Source of the DNA: Bacillota bacterium
Lineage (GTDB): Bacteria; Bacillota; Clostridia; Lachnospirales; Lachnospiraceae
Length of the DNA stretch: 64,000 bases
Assembly: GCA_023458035.1 (NCBI GenBank)
Contig: JAEXAX010000032.1
Location: forward strand, 1 to 64,000
Direction: 5' to 3'
Shown: positions 14,968 through 25,846 of the stretch, piece after piece
Layout of the letters: each line of letters opens with the position of its first letter
Numbering within the stretch: position 1 is the stretch's first letter
Position numbers and translations under genes: made by a program
Notes under the pieces: model-generated
The model's database searches: none
What the model saw: the letters and a program-made list of their open reading frames with translations, nothing else
What the model was told of the DNA's origin: nothing

Positions 14968-17732
14968 GACCATTGAAGTTGACCATGGAAGCCTTCCTGT
15001 CTTACGCTCAAAAAACGGAAATTGATTTTGAGAAGCTCGGTACAGACGGTCTTTTTTTGATCACCGGAGATACCGGCGCCGGAAAAACTTCTATCTTTGA
15101 TGCCATTTGTTTTGCTTTATACGGAGAAACCAGCGGCGGACAGCGTGAACAGGGATCATTGCGCTGCACCTATGCCGCCCCGGAAGCGATCGCCGCCGTG
15201 TCGCTGCTTTTCTCATTTCAAGGCAAGAAATACAGTGTAACTAGATGGCCGTCACAGGAGAGAAAGAAGCAGCGTGGAGAGGGAACCACCATTGACTCGG
15301 AGAAGGTTGAGCTGACTTTGCCAAGCGGTGAAATAGAGGCCAGACGCAGCGAAGCCAATGCCAATATCCGAACGTTATTGGGAATAGATGTCTCCCAATT
15401 TCGCCAGTTGGTGATGATTGCCCAAGGAGATTTCCGTAAATTGTTAATGAATGATTCGGCGGATCGAAAGAGAATCTTTTCAAAGTTGTTTCAGACCGGA
15501 CGATATGATCGTTTGACACAAAAACTGAGAGAACGATACAGTGCTCTTGAGACTGAAAGCGGCAGATCGACCGATCGCATCTTGGAAGCCTTCGGTCGGA
15601 TTCGGATAGACGCAGAGGATCGGTTTATGATTCAGACGTTACTGGAATCGGCAGGTATAGATCAAAGCGAACGCATCTGTGAGAGGGTAGACCGCCTTTG
15701 CGCAGCAGATGAAGTATGGTTGGCAGAGCGAAAACAGGAAGAGGCCGCGCTAAGAGCAAGGGAGCAGGAGCTTAAAGACAGCTGTCAGCGAATCAAGGAA
15801 AAAAATGATTTGGAAACTGACCTGTTACGACTGACCGAGCAAAAGGAACAGCTTCGGGAGAAATTGCAGCCGGCCATCGACCGCATGGCCGCCGCCGAAA
15901 CAAGATGGCGGCAGCGGGAAGCATTAGAGGCTGAGTTGGAAGCGGCTAAGCAGGCCTTGCAGGCAGCCGAGCAGAAAGAGCTTCTGGAAAATAAGCTGAT
16001 GGTCAATGACAGGGAACTGGCGGCTGTTAAGGAGCGAGTCGGAAAGCAGGAGAAACGACAACAGGAGCTGACAGTCATAAAAGAACAGCTGCAGCAGCAG
16101 GTAACGGCCGCACAGGCGCTGCCCGCCGTCGAGTTGGGGTTGAGGCATGACCGGGAAAGCTTTATACAAAAACAACAACAGCTTCAGGACTTACTGGAAA
16201 AACATCGGCAATTACAGCAAAAAGAGCGGGAGCTGGAGAAAAAGCAGCAGGTCTGTGCTCGATATATTCAGCGAAAAGCAGAGGCCGATCATCATCTCGC
16301 GGAGTTGCAGGAGCGTTTTTGGAGAGGACAGGCCGGTATCCTGGCAGGCCAGTTGCGGGAGAACCGACCCTGTCCGGTCTGCGGCAGCTGTCAGCATCCG
16401 CAGCCGACTGTTTTGCCCAAGGAAACGCCGTCAAAGGAGAGGTTGGACGAACAGCGGCGTGCGGCTGAAGGACTGACTGCAGTAGTTCAGCAGGCGGTGA
16501 CGGAGTGCGACAGCCTGAAAGCCGTCATTGAAAACGAGCAGAAGTTGTATCGGGAGCAGGTAACAGCCTTAATCGGCGAGGAGAACGGACAGCCGGTCAA
16601 AGAGCGTCTAAACGAGCTGTACCAAAGGTTGAAGCGGCAGGAACAACAGCTGGTTGTCCGTCAGCAAGAACTGACAGCCGGAAGACAGGAAGCTGATCGT
16701 GCAGCGAGGCAGCTTGAACAGGCGGAACACGAGCTGGCCGAGCTGGGCCGGGCAGTTTTGCAGAGCCGAGCAGACGAGACCAAAGCCGGTACCAGACGAA
16801 GTGAGTATCAGCAACAGTTGGCAGCTGTGACTGCTTTGTGTACCGGGTCAAGGTCTGAGCTTGTCGCCTTAGTGACCGAATTACAGCGGCAGCTTAGAAC
16901 AAGACAGGAGGAGTGGCAGCAAGCCACAGAAGCTCTCGGCCTGCTGCGGGGGGATGAGAAAAAATTGCTCGGACAAGAAGAGGTGCTGAGCAAAAAACTG
17001 GCGGGTTTTCCGCAGCTTCATCCCATAGATGAGATCGAAGAACAAAGAAATATTGTTCAGGAGCGGCTGCAGGCGGTACTGACCGAGGCGCAGAGCGTGC
17101 AAACCAGATTGACCTTGAATCGAGAGGCGTTGGCCGGTATTCGCCGGGCTTATGGTGAAAGTGTCAAATTGCTGGAGGAATGGCAGGCGGTAGCCGGTCT
17201 GTATAAGGTGGCGGCCGGCCAGGTCAGCGGTCGCGGTAAGCTGGATCTGGAAACCTATGTGCAGACCGGCTATCTGGATCGAATACTATTGCGGGCTAAC
17301 CTGCGGTTGCAGCGGATGACAGCCGGTCAGTACAGGATGCTCCGCTCCGGCGGCCGGGATCTGCGCAGCAATCAGTTTCTCGATATCGACATCGAGGATA
17401 TTCAGCATGCGGCTGTTCGTCCGGTCAGTTCGCTGTCGGGCGGTGAAAGCTTTCAGGCCTCGCTGGCACTGGCGCTGGGCTTGGCGGATGAGATCCAGGC
17501 TCAGGCCGGCGGCATTCAGATGGATGCCATGTTTATTGACGAAGGCTTTGGCAGCTTGGATGAAGAAACATTGAGGGTGGCCATCGGCAGTCTGCAGGAG
17601 CTGGCCGGCGGGCACAGGATGGTCGGTATCATTTCCCATGTCGAACAGCTGAAGCAAAGATTGGAAAAACAGATCGTGGTAAAGAAAAATCCGGGCGGCA
17701 GTTGGATTGCCACCCAGGGCAAATTATGCTAA
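14964..17732 (+). CDS. sbcC: Exonuclease subunit SbcC
   Basis: The 922-aa protein is the SMC/Rad50-like ATPase partner of SbcD. Walker A is GDTGAGKT (35-42); the Q-loop follows in FRQLVMIAQGDFRKLL. Long coiled coils (about 180-450 and 490-760), rich in Glu, Gln and Arg, flank a zinc hook CPVC (Cys470, Cys473). The C-terminal half-site has LSGGESFQASLALALG and Walker B DAMFIDEGFGSLDE. It overlaps sbcD by 4 nt. Length is in the lower normal range. Confidence 0.96.
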   Translation: MRPLKLTMEAFLSYAQKTEIDFEKLGTDGLFLITGDTGAGKTSIFDAICFALYGETSGGQREQGSLRCTYAAPEAIAAVSLLFSFQGKKYSVTRWPSQERKKQRGEGTTIDSEKVELTLPSGEIEARRSEANANIRTLLGIDVSQFRQLVMIAQGDFRKLLMNDSADRKRIFSKLFQTGRYDRLTQKLRERYSALETESGRSTDRILEAFGRIRIDAEDRFMIQTLLESAGIDQSERICERVDRLCAADEVWLAERKQEEAALRAREQELKDSCQRIKEKNDLETDLLRLTEQKEQLREKLQPAIDRMAAAETRWRQREALEAELEAAKQALQAAEQKELLENKLMVNDRELAAVKERVGKQEKRQQELTVIKEQLQQQVTAAQALPAVELGLRHDRESFIQKQQQLQDLLEKHRQLQQKERELEKKQQVCARYIQRKAEADHHLAELQERFWRGQAGILAGQLRENRPCPVCGSCQHPQPTVLPKETPSKERLDEQRRAAEGLTAVVQQAVTECDSLKAVIENEQKLYREQVTALIGEENGQPVKERLNELYQRLKRQEQQLVVRQQELTAGRQEADRAARQLEQAEHELAELGRAVLQSRADETKAGTRRSEYQQQLAAVTALCTGSRSELVALVTELQRQLRTRQEEWQQATEALGLLRGDEKKLLGQEEVLSKKLAGFPQLHPIDEIEEQRNIVQERLQAVLTEAQSVQTRLTLNREALAGIRRAYGESVKLLEEWQAVAGLYKVAAGQVSGRGKLDLETYVQTGYLDRILLRANLRLQRMTAGQYRMLRSGGRDLRSNQFLDIDIEDIQHAAVRPVSSLSGGESFQASLALALGLADEIQAQAGGIQMDAMFIDEGFGSLDEETLRVAIGSLQELAGGHRMVGIISHVEQLKQRLEKQIVVKKNPGGSWIATQGKLC

Positions 17733-17769
17733 AATTAACATAATTATGAAAATTTTTAGGAGGCTGGTT

Positions 17770-18240
17770 ATGAAAGAAGGTTTTTTGACCCTGACCATCG
17801 GCAGACAGAAGAATATTGCCCTGATCGCCCATGACGGAAAGAAGGCGGATTTGATCGCCTGGTGTGAGCGACACAGAGATATCTTATCAAGACATTTTCT
17901 GTCCGGTACAGGTACTACGGCCCGTATGATCACCGATAAGACCGGTTTGCCGGTCCGCGGTTATAACAGCGGTCCGCTGGGCGGCGATCAGCAGATCGGT
18001 GCCAAAATCGTCGAAGGAAAGATCGACTTTATCATCTTCTTTTCCGACCCGCTGGCTGCCCAGCCGCATGATCCGGATGTAAAAGCGCTGCTGCGTATTG
18101 CGCAGGTGTATGATATCCCGATGGCGAATAATGCGGCGACGGCCGATTTTATGATCGAATCCCGCCTGATGGATGAAGAGTATGATCGAGTGATCGAAGA
18201 TTTTAATATGGCGGTGGCAAAGCGAGCAAAGAGTCTATGA
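17770..18240 (+). CDS. mgsA: Methylglyoxal synthase
   Basis: This 156-aa cytoplasmic enzyme converts dihydroxyacetone phosphate to methylglyoxal and phosphate, a bypass that releases phosphate when sugar phosphates pile up. Family motifs are IALIAHDGKKADLI, LSGTGTTA, SGPLGGDQQIGAKI, FFSDPLAAQPHDPDVKALLR and ANNAATADF, which hold the phosphate-binding and catalytic Asp/His residues. ATG 17770 has GGAGG 6 nt before it. Its stop overlaps the lrgA start (ATGA), placing it in one operon with the LrgA/LrgB pair, an arrangement worth noting. Confidence 0.96.
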   Translation: MKEGFLTLTIGRQKNIALIAHDGKKADLIAWCERHRDILSRHFLSGTGTTARMITDKTGLPVRGYNSGPLGGDQQIGAKIVEGKIDFIIFFSDPLAAQPHDPDVKALLRIAQVYDIPMANNAATADFMIESRLMDEEYDRVIEDFNMAVAKRAKSL

Positions 18241-18617
18241 AATACCTATATCAAATGATGCGGATTTTGGCGGTGGTGCTGATGGCAGAAGCCTGTAATC
18301 GTTTTATACCGCTGCCGGTTCCGACATCTATCTACGGCATCATGATATTGTTCGGAGCCCTGCAAAGCGGCCTGCTGAAGCTGGAGCAGATTGAGGAAAC
18401 GGCAGATTTTCTGCTCGCCATTATGCCGATCCTGTTCGTACCGACCGCCATCGGGATTATGAATAGCTATCAGCAATTTGCCGATTCGATCTGGATCGTA
18501 CTGTTGATTCTATTTTTTTCAACACTGGTGACCATGGGCGCCACCGGTGCGGTCGGCCAATGGATGCTTTCAAAACGAAAAAAAAAGACAGATGAACAGC
18601 AGGAGGAAGAGGCATGA
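18237..18617 (+). CDS. lrgA: LrgA/CidA-family holin-like membrane protein
   Basis: The 126-aa protein has four hydrophobic segments with LrgA signatures: PLPVPTSIYGIMILFGAL (PxPxxxxG pattern), then ETADFLLAIMPILFVPTAIGIM. LrgA works with LrgB in the membrane; in some Bacillota the pair carries pyruvate (PftAB), in others it affects autolysis and overflow metabolism. A charged KRKKKTDEQQEEEA tail ends the protein. It overlaps mgsA upstream and lrgB downstream by 4 nt each. Confidence 0.92.
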   Translation: MKYLYQMMRILAVVLMAEACNRFIPLPVPTSIYGIMILFGALQSGLLKLEQIEETADFLLAIMPILFVPTAIGIMNSYQQFADSIWIVLLILFFSTLVTMGATGAVGQWMLSKRKKKTDEQQEEEA

Positions 18618-19309
18618 AGGAGTTTTTGGAGGGCAGTGTCTTTTTCGGCCTGGTATTGACACTGGTCGTCTTTTATTTCAGCCAATGGCTGCAGAAAAAA
18701 AGCGGCCTGGTATTATTAAACCCGATTCTGACTTCGACCGTTGTGATTATTTTAATCCTGGCGGCCGGTCGTATTCCATATCAGGCTTATGCGAAGGGCG
18801 GATCGGTGATTCATCTGTTACTGACACCGGCTACGGTCTGTTTTGCCGTGCCTCTGTATCGGCAGGTGAAGCTATTAAAGAAGAACTATCGGGCTATTCT
18901 GGCGGCCATCATCAGCGGCACCATTGCCTGTCTTAGCCTGATCAGCGCTATCTGCCTGATTTTCGCAGTGGAGAACCGGGTGATTGCTTCGGTCATGCCA
19001 AAATCGGTGACTACGGCCATCGCTATCGGTATCGCGGAAGAAAACGGCGGGATTGCCGCTCTGGCAGTCGCTTCGGTAATTGTAACCGGTATTATCGGTG
19101 TGGTATTGGCGAATCTGGTCTTTAGATTATTAAAAATTGAGGAACCGGTGGCCCGTGGTCTGGCACTTGGGGTCTCAGCTCATGCGCTTGGCACTTCAAA
19201 GGCTCTGGAGTTAGGAGAGATCGAGGCGGCCATGAGCAGTCTGGCTCTGATCATCACCGGTATGTTGACTGTGGTAGCGGCTCCTCTGGTGCTGCGACTG
19301 CTATTTTAA
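18614..19309 (+). CDS. lrgB: LrgB-family membrane protein
   Basis: The 231-aa protein has about six to seven hydrophobic segments and the LrgB marks LLTPATVCFAVPLYRQ, SVMPKSVTTAIAIGIAEENGG and GLALGVSAHALGTSKALELG. It is the partner of LrgA. Since it is co-translated with methylglyoxal synthase, a role in moving pyruvate or another three-carbon overflow product is a fair inference. It ends 37 nt before dnaG with no terminator between, so some read-through into dnaG is possible. Confidence 0.94.
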   Translation: MKEFLEGSVFFGLVLTLVVFYFSQWLQKKSGLVLLNPILTSTVVIILILAAGRIPYQAYAKGGSVIHLLLTPATVCFAVPLYRQVKLLKKNYRAILAAIISGTIACLSLISAICLIFAVENRVIASVMPKSVTTAIAIGIAEENGGIAALAVASVIVTGIIGVVLANLVFRLLKIEEPVARGLALGVSAHALGTSKALELGEIEAAMSSLALIITGMLTVVAAPLVLRLLF

Positions 19310-19346
19310 GATTTGACATTTATTTTACAGCGGAGAGGAGGAGGAA

Positions 19347-21088
19347 ATGCGTTTCTCGGATGATATCATCGAAGAAATCAGAAGCCGCAGCTCGATCGTG
19401 GATGTGATCGGGCGGTATGTGCATCTGGAGAAAAAGGGGCAGAATTATTTCGGCTGTTGCCCGTTTCACAGTGAAAAAACGGCTTCTTTTTCCGTCACTC
19501 CGAAGAAAGATATGTTTTATTGCTTTGGCTGCGGCAAGGGCGGAAACATCTTTACCTTTCTGATGGAATACGAAAACCTCAGTTTTGTTGAGGCATTGGA
19601 ATATCTGGCCAAGGAAACCGGGGTGGAGCTGCCGAAGGAGGCCGTTTCGGCCGAGCAACAGGCTGCCCAACAGCACAGGGATCGGTTGTTTGAGATGCAA
19701 AAGCAGGCGGCCGGTTATTTTTACTATAATTTGAAGAGTCGCAGCGGCGAGCGGGCCAGAGCCTATTTCGACCGGCGCGGTTTATCGGAACAGACCATCC
19801 ACAGCTTCGGCTTGGGGTTTGCCAATAATTATGCTGATGACCTGTATCAGTTTCTGAAGCAAAAAGGCTTTAACGATCAAGAATTGGCTGACGGCGGTCT
19901 GGTCAGCCTGAAAAATGGGAGCCAGCCAAAGGATAAATTTTGGAACCGGGTGATGTTTCCGATCATGGATGTCAGAGGTAGGGTGATCGGCTTCGGCGGA
20001 CGGGTGATGGGAGATGGTGAGCCGAAATATTTGAACTCGCCGGAAACCGAAATTTTTATTAAAAATCGGAATTTGTACGGTATTCATAAGGCCAAGCAGA
20101 CAAAGGACGGTTCACTGCTGCTGTGTGAGGGGTATATGGATGTCATTGCCATGCACCAAGCCGGCTTTACCAATGCAGTAGCCAGTCTCGGTACGGCTCT
20201 CACCCAGGGACACGCAAGCCTGATGAAAAAATACGCCAAAGCGGTTTATTTGTTGTATGATAGTGACGGGGCCGGCGTGAAGGCCGCCCTACGGGCCATT
20301 CCGATTCTGAGAGATGCCGGACTGCTGGTTCGGGTGGTTGATATGCGACCCTATAAAGACCCGGACGAGTTGATCAAAGCAATCGGCGCCGATGGCTTAC
20401 GGGAACGCCTGCAGGCTTCCTTAAGCAGCTTTTATTATGAAACAGATCATTTACAGGCCGAATACCGTATGGATGAGCCGGAGAGTCGGACCGCCTTTAT
20501 TAAGGCATTAATGGAAAAGGTATTACAGCTTGAGGATGAGCTCGAACGTCAACAATACACCGAAGCGGTGTGCAAGCGTTACGGGATAGAGCAAAGCAGC
20601 TTTGTGCGGCTGCTGAAGCAAAAAGCCGCTGCCGGAGTGACGGTGCCGCAGACGGCCAATCTGGTGCGGCTGTCAAGGGAACAGAGAATCGAAGCCGGAC
20701 TGAAGAAGTCACAGCGCTTATTGCTGACCTGGCTGGTGGAACAGCCGAAAATTTATGATTTTGTTAAACAGTATGTCAGCCCGGACGATTTTACCTATCC
20801 TTTATACCATCAGGTGGCTATCCGTCTGTATGAGCAGTTGGACAGTGACTGTCTGCGACCGGCGGCCATTCTGGATCATTACCAACAGAGTGAGCTGGCG
20901 GCAGAGGTCGCGGAGATTTTTCATACTTCTGTCGCCCTCGGCGCAGAGGGTGATAAAGATCGCGCCCTGCGGGAAACCGTCGTCAAAATTAAGGAAAACA
21001 GCCTGGATGTCAAACAGCAGGCCGGATTGTCGTTGCCCGAGCTACAGCAAATGATACTGCAAAAGAAACAATTGGAGGAGTTAAAAAA

Positions 21089-21095
<7 letters not shown>
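19347..21095 (+). CDS. dnaG: DNA primase
   Basis: The 582-aa primase makes RNA primers at the replication fork. The N-terminal CHC2 zinc ribbon (Cys38, His41, Cys59, Cys62 in CPFHSEKT and FYCFGCGKGG) is followed by the TOPRIM core (NLYGIHKAKQ, LLCEGYMDVIAMHQAG, YLLYDSDGAGVKAA) and a C-terminal helicase-interaction region (about 430-582). ATG 19347 has a GGAGGAGG run just upstream. Its last 7 nt overlap rpoD, the classical primase-sigma operon. Confidence 0.98.
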
Positions 21096-22234
<1,139 letters not shown>

Positions 22235-22236
22235 AG

Positions 22237-23712
22237 ATGGTCAGTTTATCAAAACGTTTACAAATGGTGGCAGATTTAGCAGGTACCGGTCGGCAGCTGA
22301 TCGATATCGGAACCGATCACGGCTATGTACCCTTGTATCTGGTAGAGAGCGGGCGTATGCAGACAGCCTTGGCTTGCGATGTCAGACCGGGGCCGTTGGC
22401 TCGGGCCGAATCTCATATCAGCCTGTACGGGTGTCAGGATCGGATCATTACCCGTTTATCGGACGGCCTGGAGCAGGTCAGTCGCCAGGAAGCACAGTCG
22501 TCTGTTATTGTGATGGCAGGCATGGGCGGTGCGCTGATACAACAGCTTATTGAAGCGCAGCTGCTGACGGCAATGGCCGCCGATCGACTGGTTTTACAGC
22601 CTCAGTCGGAGTGGTCGCAGCTTCGTGCGTTTCTGAAACGAATCGGCTTTGTGATTGAAGCGGAAGATTTGCTGGAAGAGGATGGTAAATGGTATCTGGC
22701 TCTCGCCGGTCAGTTGTCAGGCGATGCAGCCGCGGAAGCTGAAACGGACCCGGTGGCAGCCCGCTACGGACAGTATTTATTTACCCATCATCGTCAGACG
22801 TTGGCTGCCTATCTGGATAAAGAAGCGGCTGCGCTGGAGCAGGTGCTGACCCGGCTGCCATCGACGGCCGGTGAACGCCGAGCAGAAATCGCAGCACAGC
22901 TCTCGTTAAATCAGGCTGCAAGAAAGAAACTGGATATTTCAGTGCTGGACTGGCTGGAGCAGCGCTGGCCGCTGCGGTTTCAGGCCTCATGGGATAACTG
23001 CGGGCTGCTGCTGGGAGAGCGGAAGCGTCCGATTCGTCGAGTATTGGTGGCATTAGATGTGACAACGGCCGTAACCGAAGAAGCCATTCGTGAAGAGGTC
23101 GATCTGATATTGACCCATCATCCACTCATCTTTTCAGGGATAAAGCAGCTGACGGATGCACTGCCGAATACAGCAAAGATTTTACGATTGGCAGCCCACG
23201 GCATCAGCAGCTTTGCCATGCACACGAACTTTGACTGTATTGATATGGGACAGATCTGCTCAACAGCCCTGCCCCTAACGAAGGCGGAGCCTTTGGAGGT
23301 GATCGGCCGCGATGCGGCCGGCCGACCGTTTGGCTACGGACTGGTCGGTTGCTTACAGCAGCCTTTGACGGTCGGCCGGATCGCCGAATTACTCAAGCGG
23401 GACTACGGGTTGGAAAGTCTGCACCTGTTTGGACAGGCAGATCGCTTGATTGAGAGGGTGGCCATCCTGCCGGGCTCCGGTCGTCACAGCATTGAAGCAG
23501 CCATTGCGCAGGGAGCGCAATTATTCATCAGTGGCGATATCGGTCACCATGAGGGACTGGACAGTACGGAAGCCGGAATGACAGTGCTTGATGCCGGTCA
23601 CTTCGGTCTGGAACAGCGTTTTATCGAATATGTCAGTCGGGAATTGCAGGAAGCCTTTCCTGAGCTGATTGTCATAACCACAACAGAGCAGGGGCCGATG
23701 TCCCTGGTATAG
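22237..23712 (+). CDS. Fused TrmK tRNA (adenine-22-N1) methyltransferase and NIF3/YqfO-like protein
   Basis: This 491-aa chain joins two proteins that are normally separate neighbours. Residues 1 to about 225 are TrmK: the SAM-binding loop IDIGTDHGYVPLYL, ACDVRPGPLARA and VIVMAGMGGALIQQL, followed by a helical coiled tail. Residues about 230-491 are a NIF3/YqfO dinuclear-metal protein: SWDNCGLLLGE, LILTHHPLIFSGIKQL, MHTNFDCIDMG and SGDIGHHEG with a late GHFGLEQ. No Met codon lies near the junction, so a single polypeptide is expected. The dnaG-rpoD-trmK-nif3 order is the common one in Bacillota, which explains the origin. GGAG precedes the start by 5 nt. Confidence 0.93.
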   Translation: MVSLSKRLQMVADLAGTGRQLIDIGTDHGYVPLYLVESGRMQTALACDVRPGPLARAESHISLYGCQDRIITRLSDGLEQVSRQEAQSSVIVMAGMGGALIQQLIEAQLLTAMAADRLVLQPQSEWSQLRAFLKRIGFVIEAEDLLEEDGKWYLALAGQLSGDAAAEAETDPVAARYGQYLFTHHRQTLAAYLDKEAAALEQVLTRLPSTAGERRAEIAAQLSLNQAARKKLDISVLDWLEQRWPLRFQASWDNCGLLLGERKRPIRRVLVALDVTTAVTEEAIREEVDLILTHHPLIFSGIKQLTDALPNTAKILRLAAHGISSFAMHTNFDCIDMGQICSTALPLTKAEPLEVIGRDAAGRPFGYGLVGCLQQPLTVGRIAELLKRDYGLESLHLFGQADRLIERVAILPGSGRHSIEAAIAQGAQLFISGDIGHHEGLDSTEAGMTVLDAGHFGLEQRFIEYVSRELQEAFPELIVITTTEQGPMSLV

Positions 23713-23721
23713 GAGGATGGA

Positions 23722-25380
23722 GTGAAACAGCAGATTCAAGTAACCGTGGGAAATCAGACAAGGAACTATCTTCTGGGCGTGTCTTTTGCTGAGATTGCCG
23801 CCGATTTTGAAACAGCTGCCGATGCGCCGATTATGTTGGCTGCCTCCGGCACGGGTCTGCATGAGCTCGGAAATCGACTTTTTGAAGATGCAGAGATCGA
23901 ATTTTTGACCATGGCTTCAAGAGACGGCATGGCGGTTTATCAGCGCAGCATGACGCTGTTATTATTAAAAGCCATCGAAAATATCATTGACAGACCGGCC
24001 GCGCTGGCTGCCAGAGTGCATTTTTCGATCAGCAAGGGCTTGTATGTGACCCTGGAAACGCCGGTCGATGAGATATTACTGGGACGGATCACAGCCGAAA
24101 TGAAACGTTTACAGGCTGCCTGTCTGCCGATCACCAAGCGTCTGGTTGACATTCATAAGGCAAGGGAGATCTTTAAGGAAAATGAGATGCCGGCCAAGGA
24201 AAGACTGTTCCTGTATAGGACGGAATCCTTTGTTCGTTTATATGAGCTGTCCGGTTATATTGATTATTTCTATGGCTATATGCTGCCGGATACCGGTAAG
24301 CTGACTTGCTTTTCCCTGCATCCCTATGACGAGGGCTTTGTATTACAGCTGCCGAGTCGGCTTAATCCGTCCGAGCTGCCGCCTTTCGAGCCGGCTGACA
24401 ATGTTTTCAAGACTATGAAGGAGTCGCTTCGTGTCGGCCGCAGCGTCGGCATCGCTTCGGTGGCCGACTTAAATGAACAAATCTGTGGTGCGGATCTGCA
24501 GGGACTGATCCTCACCGGAGAGGCCTTACAGGATCGCAAGATTCATGCCATTGCCGGTGAGATTGCGGCCAATACGGAAAAAAAGATCGTGCTGATCGCC
24601 GGACCGTCCTCTTCAGGGAAGACAACTACCTCGCATCGTCTGGCCATTGCTTTGCAGACGCTGGGCTTGCGGCCGCACCCGATTGCTGCCGATAACTATT
24701 TTGTGGACCGCGAGCAAACCCCCTTGGATGCCGAGGGAAAATTGGACTTTGAATGTCTGGAGGCCATGGATCTGAAGCTGTTCCAGAGCCAGATGAAGTC
24801 ACTGTTAAACGGTGAGACGGTTCAACTGCCGACGTTTAACTTTAAAGAAGGGCGCAAGGAATATAACGGACAGGTGCTGCAATTACAAAAGGGTGATGTT
24901 CTGATCATAGAAGGGATTCATTGTCTGAATCCGAAGCTGACAGCCGGGCTGCCGCAGGAAAGCATGTATAAGCTCTACATCAGTGCCCTTACGCAGTTGG
25001 GTGTCGATGAGCATAACCGCATTTCCACCACAGATACCAGACTGATCCGGCGGATCATCAGGGATGCAAGAACCAGGGGAACTTCGGCTGAGCAGACCAT
25101 CTCCAGGTGGAGCTCGGTACGTCGCGGTGAAGAAAAGTATATATTCCCCTTTCAGCATGAGGCCGATCAGGTCATGAATACCAGTTTGATTTATGAGCTG
25201 GCAGTGGTTAAGACTTATATCATCCCGCTGTTATACGGTATCGACCGAAGCAAGCCGGAGTATTGGGAGGCGAAACGGCTGTTGAAGTTTTTAAGCTATG
25301 TGGTGCCGGTTTCCGGTGAAATGGTGCCGCGGGATTCTATATTGCGTGAATTTATCGGCGGAGGTTGCTTTGATATCTGA
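23722..25380 (+). CDS. TGS-domain nucleoside (uridine-type) kinase
   Basis: The 552-aa protein combines an N-terminal TGS-like domain (about 1-60), a region resembling the ThrRS second additional domain (about 70-200, with HFSISKGLYV and HKAREIFKENEMPAKERL) and a C-terminal phosphoribulokinase/uridine-kinase domain. Walker A is GPSSSGKT (294-301); FNFKEGRKEYNG and VLIIEGIHCLNP follow. It probably phosphorylates a nucleoside, uridine being the usual annotation, but the substrate of this fused family is uncertain. The start is GTG at 23722 with AGGAGG upstream. Confidence 0.85.
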   Translation: MKQQIQVTVGNQTRNYLLGVSFAEIAADFETAADAPIMLAASGTGLHELGNRLFEDAEIEFLTMASRDGMAVYQRSMTLLLLKAIENIIDRPAALAARVHFSISKGLYVTLETPVDEILLGRITAEMKRLQAACLPITKRLVDIHKAREIFKENEMPAKERLFLYRTESFVRLYELSGYIDYFYGYMLPDTGKLTCFSLHPYDEGFVLQLPSRLNPSELPPFEPADNVFKTMKESLRVGRSVGIASVADLNEQICGADLQGLILTGEALQDRKIHAIAGEIAANTEKKIVLIAGPSSSGKTTTSHRLAIALQTLGLRPHPIAADNYFVDREQTPLDAEGKLDFECLEAMDLKLFQSQMKSLLNGETVQLPTFNFKEGRKEYNGQVLQLQKGDVLIIEGIHCLNPKLTAGLPQESMYKLYISALTQLGVDEHNRISTTDTRLIRRIIRDARTRGTSAEQTISRWSSVRRGEEKYIFPFQHEADQVMNTSLIYELAVVKTYIIPLLYGIDRSKPEYWEAKRLLKFLSYVVPVSGEMVPRDSILREFIGGGCFDI

Positions 25381-25393
25381 AAAATGCTATTAT
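25365..25393 (+). promoter_or_regulatory. Promoter of RNase P RNA
   Basis: TTGCTT (25365-25370), a 17-nt spacer and TATTAT (25388-25393) preceded by TGC (extended -10) predict a transcript start near 25400, which is where the P1 stem of the RNA begins. The -35 lies inside the end of the kinase gene. Confidence 0.75.
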
Positions 25394-25398
25394 GGTAC

Positions 25399-25751
25399 AA
25401 GCAAGTAAGACAGATGATCGCAGTCAACGGTCCGAAAGGTGTTGATTGAGGAAAGTCCGGGCTTCACAGGGCAGGGTGCCAGATAACGTCTGGTGGAGGC
25501 GACTCCAAGGCCAGTGCAACAGAAATATACCGCCCTCTCTTCGGAGAGAGTAAGGTTGGAAGGGCAGTGTAAGAGACTACCGCCCGAATGGTAACATTCG
25601 GGGCACATGTAAACCCCACTCGAAGCAAGACCGCAGAGGAACGTATAAGGCGGCCCGTCTGTTCCGAGTAGGTCGCTAAAGGCTGCCGGCGACGGCAGGC
25701 GTAGATAGATGATCATTTGATACATGACCCGGCTTATAGTCTTGCTTGCTC
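25399..25751 (+). ncRNA. rnpB: RNase P RNA component
   Basis: The catalytic RNA that matures tRNA 5' ends. The conserved core GAGGAAAGTCCGGGCT lies near 25447-25462, followed by the CAGTGCAACAGAAA segment near 25513 and AGATAGATGATC near 25703. The ends pair as P1: 25399-25411 with 25739-25751. Length is about 353 nt, normal for bacteria. It has its own promoter and a downstream hairpin, so it is an independent unit. The open frames across it on either strand are not genes. Confidence 0.97.
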
Positions 25752-25797
25752 TAACCATGAGTCATATTTTATGATTCAAAAAATAGCTTTATGATCG

Positions 25798-25838
25798 ATA
25801 GCATTGCTTGACAGCCGCGTCAAGCAGTGCTATATTTT
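25798..25838 (+). terminator. Terminator downstream of RNase P RNA
   Basis: A 15-bp stem (25798-25812 with 25819-25833, one G-T wobble, 6-nt loop) is followed by ATTTTAT. The T tract is short, but no gene lies between rnpB and this hairpin. Confidence 0.7.
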
Positions 25839-25846
25839 ATATGAAA

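Noticed and set aside
25390..25758. Open frame of 122 codons on the minus strand over rnpB
   Set aside because: The region is RNase P RNA by its conserved core and P1 pairing.
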